DNA of 7,785 nt from Clostridia bacterium (GTDB taxonomy: Bacteria; Bacillota_A; Clostridia; Lachnospirales; Lachnospiraceae), in NCBI GenBank assembly GCA_012515365.1, contig JAAYYM010000304.1:1-7785 (forward strand), given 5' to 3'. How positions within the stretch are numbered: the first letter of the stretch is position 1; the number at the start of each line of letters is the position of its first letter. Below the pieces are notes generated by a model. The model saw nothing but the letters and a program-made list of their open reading frames with translations. It was not told the DNA's origin and did no database searches. Shown one piece after another: positions 5,675-7,785 of this stretch. The translations under genes were made by a program, and so were the position numbers.

Positions 5675-6232
5675 ATGGCAAGAAAAGAAGTTATCACCAG
5701 GGAATTAATATTGAATGGCGCTTTTGATATGGCAAAGGAACAGGGAGTTATGATGGTTACAGCAAGAAAACTTGCTGATAAGATTGGATGTTCCACGCAG
5801 CCGATTTTTAGAATTTACAGTAAAATGGATGATTTGCTAAAAGAATTGTTTGATCAGACACGTCAATATTATGAAGCATATTATGAATCCTATGAAAAGA
5901 AAAATGAGGTGCCGTTTGTTGATCTGGGACTTGCTTATATTAAATTCTCGCAGGAAGAACCTAAGCTGTTTGAAATTCTGTTTCTGAGTAAACATGATGA
6001 TGATCAGACAATGTATGACTTGATCAATGGCAGTAATCATCAGGGATTTGTTATCAATGAGATCAAACGGATAAAGAATGCAGATCCTGATCAGATCGGT
6101 CAGATTTTCATGAAGATATTTACTTTTATACATGGAATTGCATGTATGTCAATTAGTGGGGAATTTGATCTTTCAGAAGAAGAGATCGTTACAATGCTTG
6201 AGGATGCTTATCATGCATTTGCCGGACAGTAA
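5675..6232 (+). CDS. TetR-family transcriptional regulator
   Basis: This 185-residue DNA-binding regulator has an N-terminal TetR helix-turn-helix at about residues 8-52 (ILNGAFDMAKEQG, then VTARKLADKIGCSTQPIFRI and YSKMDDL). The all-helical ligand and dimer domain spans about 60-185. Start choice: ATG 5675 lies 9 bases after GGAGGA (5660-5665). An earlier TTG at 5654 in the same frame lies ahead of this site and is not used. The gene follows the operon terminator by 26 bases and precedes the flavoprotein gene by 17 bases, so it may be co-transcribed with that gene. It may control itself or the carboxylase operon, but no shared operator is proven. Ligand unknown. Confidence 0.9.
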   Translation: MARKEVITRELILNGAFDMAKEQGVMMVTARKLADKIGCSTQPIFRIYSKMDDLLKELFDQTRQYYEAYYESYEKKNEVPFVDLGLAYIKFSQEEPKLFEILFLSKHDDDQTMYDLINGSNHQGFVINEIKRIKNADPDQIGQIFMKIFTFIHGIACMSISGEFDLSEEEIVTMLEDAYHAFAGQ

Positions 6233-6249
6233 AATAGGAAGAAGGATTC

Positions 6250-7494
6250 ATGAAACATATTATAGTAATCGGTGGCGGACCAGCCGGAATGATGGCTGCA
6301 ATTACAGCTGCTCAAAATGGAAATAAAGTTGAATTAATCGAAAAAAATGAGAAGCTGGGGAAAAAACTTTTCATTACAGGCAAAGGACGGTGTAACCTGA
6401 CTAATGCCTCAGAGCCGGATGTTTTTTTTCAAAATGTCATTCACGGAAAGAAATTTATGTATAGCTCGTTCTATTCCTATACCAATGAGGCTGTCATGGA
6501 TTTTTTTGAAACAAGAGGTCTACACCTTAAAACGGAACGTGGTAATCGTGTATTTCCGGAAAGTGATCATTCCTCTGATGTGATTAGAATTTTAGAACAA
6601 CAGATCAGGCATTCGGATCTTCCTATTTCGGTTCGTCTTAATACAAAAGTGAAAGAGTTAATTACGACTCAAAAAGAAGAACAAAGCTGTATACGAGGTG
6701 TAGTACTTTCAGATGGAACTAAAATAACCGGTGACGCAGTCATTGTAGCGACCGGAGGAGTCTCCTATCCGTCATGTGGGAGTACTGGAGATGGAATTTT
6801 ATTTGCAAAGACATTGGGGCATCAGATCGAGGAAACAGAGCCTTCCCTTGTTCCACTTGTTGTGGAAGAAAGCTGGATCACTGAGCTTCAGGGATTATCT
6901 CTTAAGAATGTCAGTATTAGTATTTCAGATCAGGGAAAGCAGCTTTATCAAGGATTTGGTGAGATGCTGTTCACGCATTTTGGTGTAAGTGGACCACTCA
7001 TCTTATCGGCCAGCAGTTATTTATCAAATGAGCAGTTTAAGCATAAGCCGGTGCTTTCGATTGATCTTAAACCGGCACTGGATGAACAACAGCTTGATGA
7101 AAGAATATTACGGGATTTTCATGAAATGCAGAATAAACAGTTAAAGAATTGCTTTTCAAAGCTGCTTCCGACTAAACTGATCCCGGTATTCCTTGCTTAT
7201 ATTAAGATTCCTCAAGACAAACTAATCCACAGCATTACAAGAGAGGAACGTAAAATAATTGTTTCGGCATTAAAGAATTTTCGTATGACCATCACCGGGA
7301 CAAGAGGCTTTTCGGAAGCGATTATCACACGAGGTGGTGTTTCCTTAAAGGAAGTCAACCCGAAAACAATGGAATCCAAGCTTGTAAAGGGGTTATATTT
7401 TGCTGGAGAGGTATTGGATCTGGATGCATTGACAGGAGGCTTTAATCTGCAAATCGCGTGGTCTACCGGATATGCGGCAGGAAATGGCATTTGA
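6250..7494 (+). CDS. YhiN/HI0933-family FAD-dependent oxidoreductase
   Basis: This 414-residue cytoplasmic flavoprotein belongs to the family often labelled YhiN, HI0933-like or aminoacetone-oxidase family. The N-terminal Rossmann motif IVIGGGPAGMMAA (5-17) binds FAD, with the acidic Glu31 after the second strand. The family motif GKKLFITGKGRCNLTN spans 37-52. A middle stretch carries VIVATGG with SYPSCGSTGDG, and the C-terminal FAD motif runs from YFAGEVLD to LTGGFNLQIAWSTGYAAG (about 383-411). Length is normal for the family (about 400-420). The physiological substrate is not settled in the family, so no specific reaction is assigned. A ribosome site (AGGAAGAAGG region, about 6236-6245) lies just before ATG. 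It lies between tetR and ispH, a housekeeping context. Confidence 0.92.
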   Translation: MKHIIVIGGGPAGMMAAITAAQNGNKVELIEKNEKLGKKLFITGKGRCNLTNASEPDVFFQNVIHGKKFMYSSFYSYTNEAVMDFFETRGLHLKTERGNRVFPESDHSSDVIRILEQQIRHSDLPISVRLNTKVKELITTQKEEQSCIRGVVLSDGTKITGDAVIVATGGVSYPSCGSTGDGILFAKTLGHQIEETEPSLVPLVVEESWITELQGLSLKNVSISISDQGKQLYQGFGEMLFTHFGVSGPLILSASSYLSNEQFKHKPVLSIDLKPALDEQQLDERILRDFHEMQNKQLKNCFSKLLPTKLIPVFLAYIKIPQDKLIHSITREERKIIVSALKNFRMTITGTRGFSEAIITRGGVSLKEVNPKTMESKLVKGLYFAGEVLDLDALTGGFNLQIAWSTGYAAGNGI

Positions 7495-7521
7495 AAGCAG
7501 TTATAAAGGAGTATTTAGTAT

Positions 7522-7785
7522 ATGGAAGTGATATTAGCCAAGTCAGCCGGATTTTGCTTCGGAGTAAAAAGAGCGGTTGAAAAAGTTTATGATCAGGTTG
7601 GAAACTCAGAACACATTTATACATTAGGACCGGTTATTCATAACGAAGAAGTAGTTAAAGATCTTGAAAAAAAGGGCGTTTGTGTATTAAACGATGTAAG
7701 TGAGTTGAATGAAATTGATCAGGGGATTATTGTAATCAGGTCACATGGTGTGGCAAAAGAAGTTTATGACAAGATTCAAAGCAGA
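7522..7785 (+). CDS. ispH: 4-Hydroxy-3-methylbut-2-enyl diphosphate reductase (5' part)
   Basis: The first 88 residues are present; the gene runs off the right edge. IspH is the last enzyme of the methylerythritol phosphate pathway and reduces HMBPP to IPP and DMAPP using a [4Fe-4S] cluster. Visible signatures are AGFCFGVKRAVE (9-20) with the cluster ligand Cys12, IHNEEVV (39-45) with His40, and RSHGV (73-77) with His75. They correspond to Cys12, His41 and His74 of the E. coli enzyme. Ribosome site AAAGGAG (7505-7511) lies 10 bases before ATG. The gap to the flavoprotein gene is 27 bases, so both may share a transcript. In many Clostridia ispH is fused to or followed by ribosomal protein S1, which cannot be checked here. 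Confidence 0.96.
   Translation, partial: MEVILAKSAGFCFGVKRAVEKVYDQVGNSEHIYTLGPVIHNEEVVKDLEKKGVCVLNDVSELNEIDQGIIVIRSHGVAKEVYDKIQSR

Noticed and set aside
6132..6326. Small plus-strand frame overlapping the end of tetR and the start of the flavoprotein gene
   Set aside because: It runs out of frame through two well-supported genes and the flavoprotein's own ribosome site.

Overview
This window comes from a low-GC, anaerobic Firmicute, most likely a Lachnospiraceae-type Clostridium. The evidence is AT-rich codon use, strong AGGAGG-type ribosome binding sites, all complete genes on one strand, and protein sequences of clostridial style. Genus cannot be fixed from the sequence alone.

Layout. Positions 1-68 are the last codons of an upstream gene, followed by a strong hairpin terminator (83-135). 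A 150-base leader holds an extended -10 promoter (197-205) and a small hairpin. Then comes a tight five-gene operon (289-5565): a divergent biotin-dependent carboxyltransferase (MmdA/12S-like), a lipoprotein form of the OadG/delta-type membrane anchor, a biotin carrier protein (EAMKM, Lys89), the Na+-pumping decarboxylase beta subunit (OadB), and an OadA/transcarboxylase-5S-type alpha subunit. A perfect rho-independent terminator (5609-5648) closes the operon. After it come a TetR-family regulator, a YhiN/HI0933-type flavoprotein, and the 5' part of ispH (isoprenoid synthesis).

Main discovery. The OadA-type gene is interrupted by one in-frame TGA (4681-4683). It lies exactly where many OadA and pyruvate carboxylase homologues have Cys in the motif S-I-C-I-K-D-M-A-G. 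Reading continues in the same frame through a perfectly conserved second half. Immediately downstream is a hairpin with a perfect 6-bp stem (4691-4696 / 4711-4716) whose loop contains GGUCUG, the apical sequence of the E. coli fdhF SECIS. The simplest reading is one 475-residue selenoprotein with selenocysteine 182. This residue sits two positions before the Lys (184) that is carbamylated and binds the active-site metal in this family. I do not know this family as an established selenoprotein family. That statement rests on memory and needs a search.

How the genes work together (inference). The 5S-type subunit would take a carboxyl group from oxaloacetate (or deliver it to pyruvate) through biotin on the carrier. 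OadB would decarboxylate carboxybiotin and export Na+, with the OadG-like lipoprotein as the membrane anchor. The 12S-like protein would add a second carboxyltransferase activity using an acyl-CoA, although several of its usual acyl-CoA-binding motifs are altered. The set therefore looks like a hybrid of a transcarboxylase and a sodium-pumping decarboxylase, with a predicted Sec residue in one active site.
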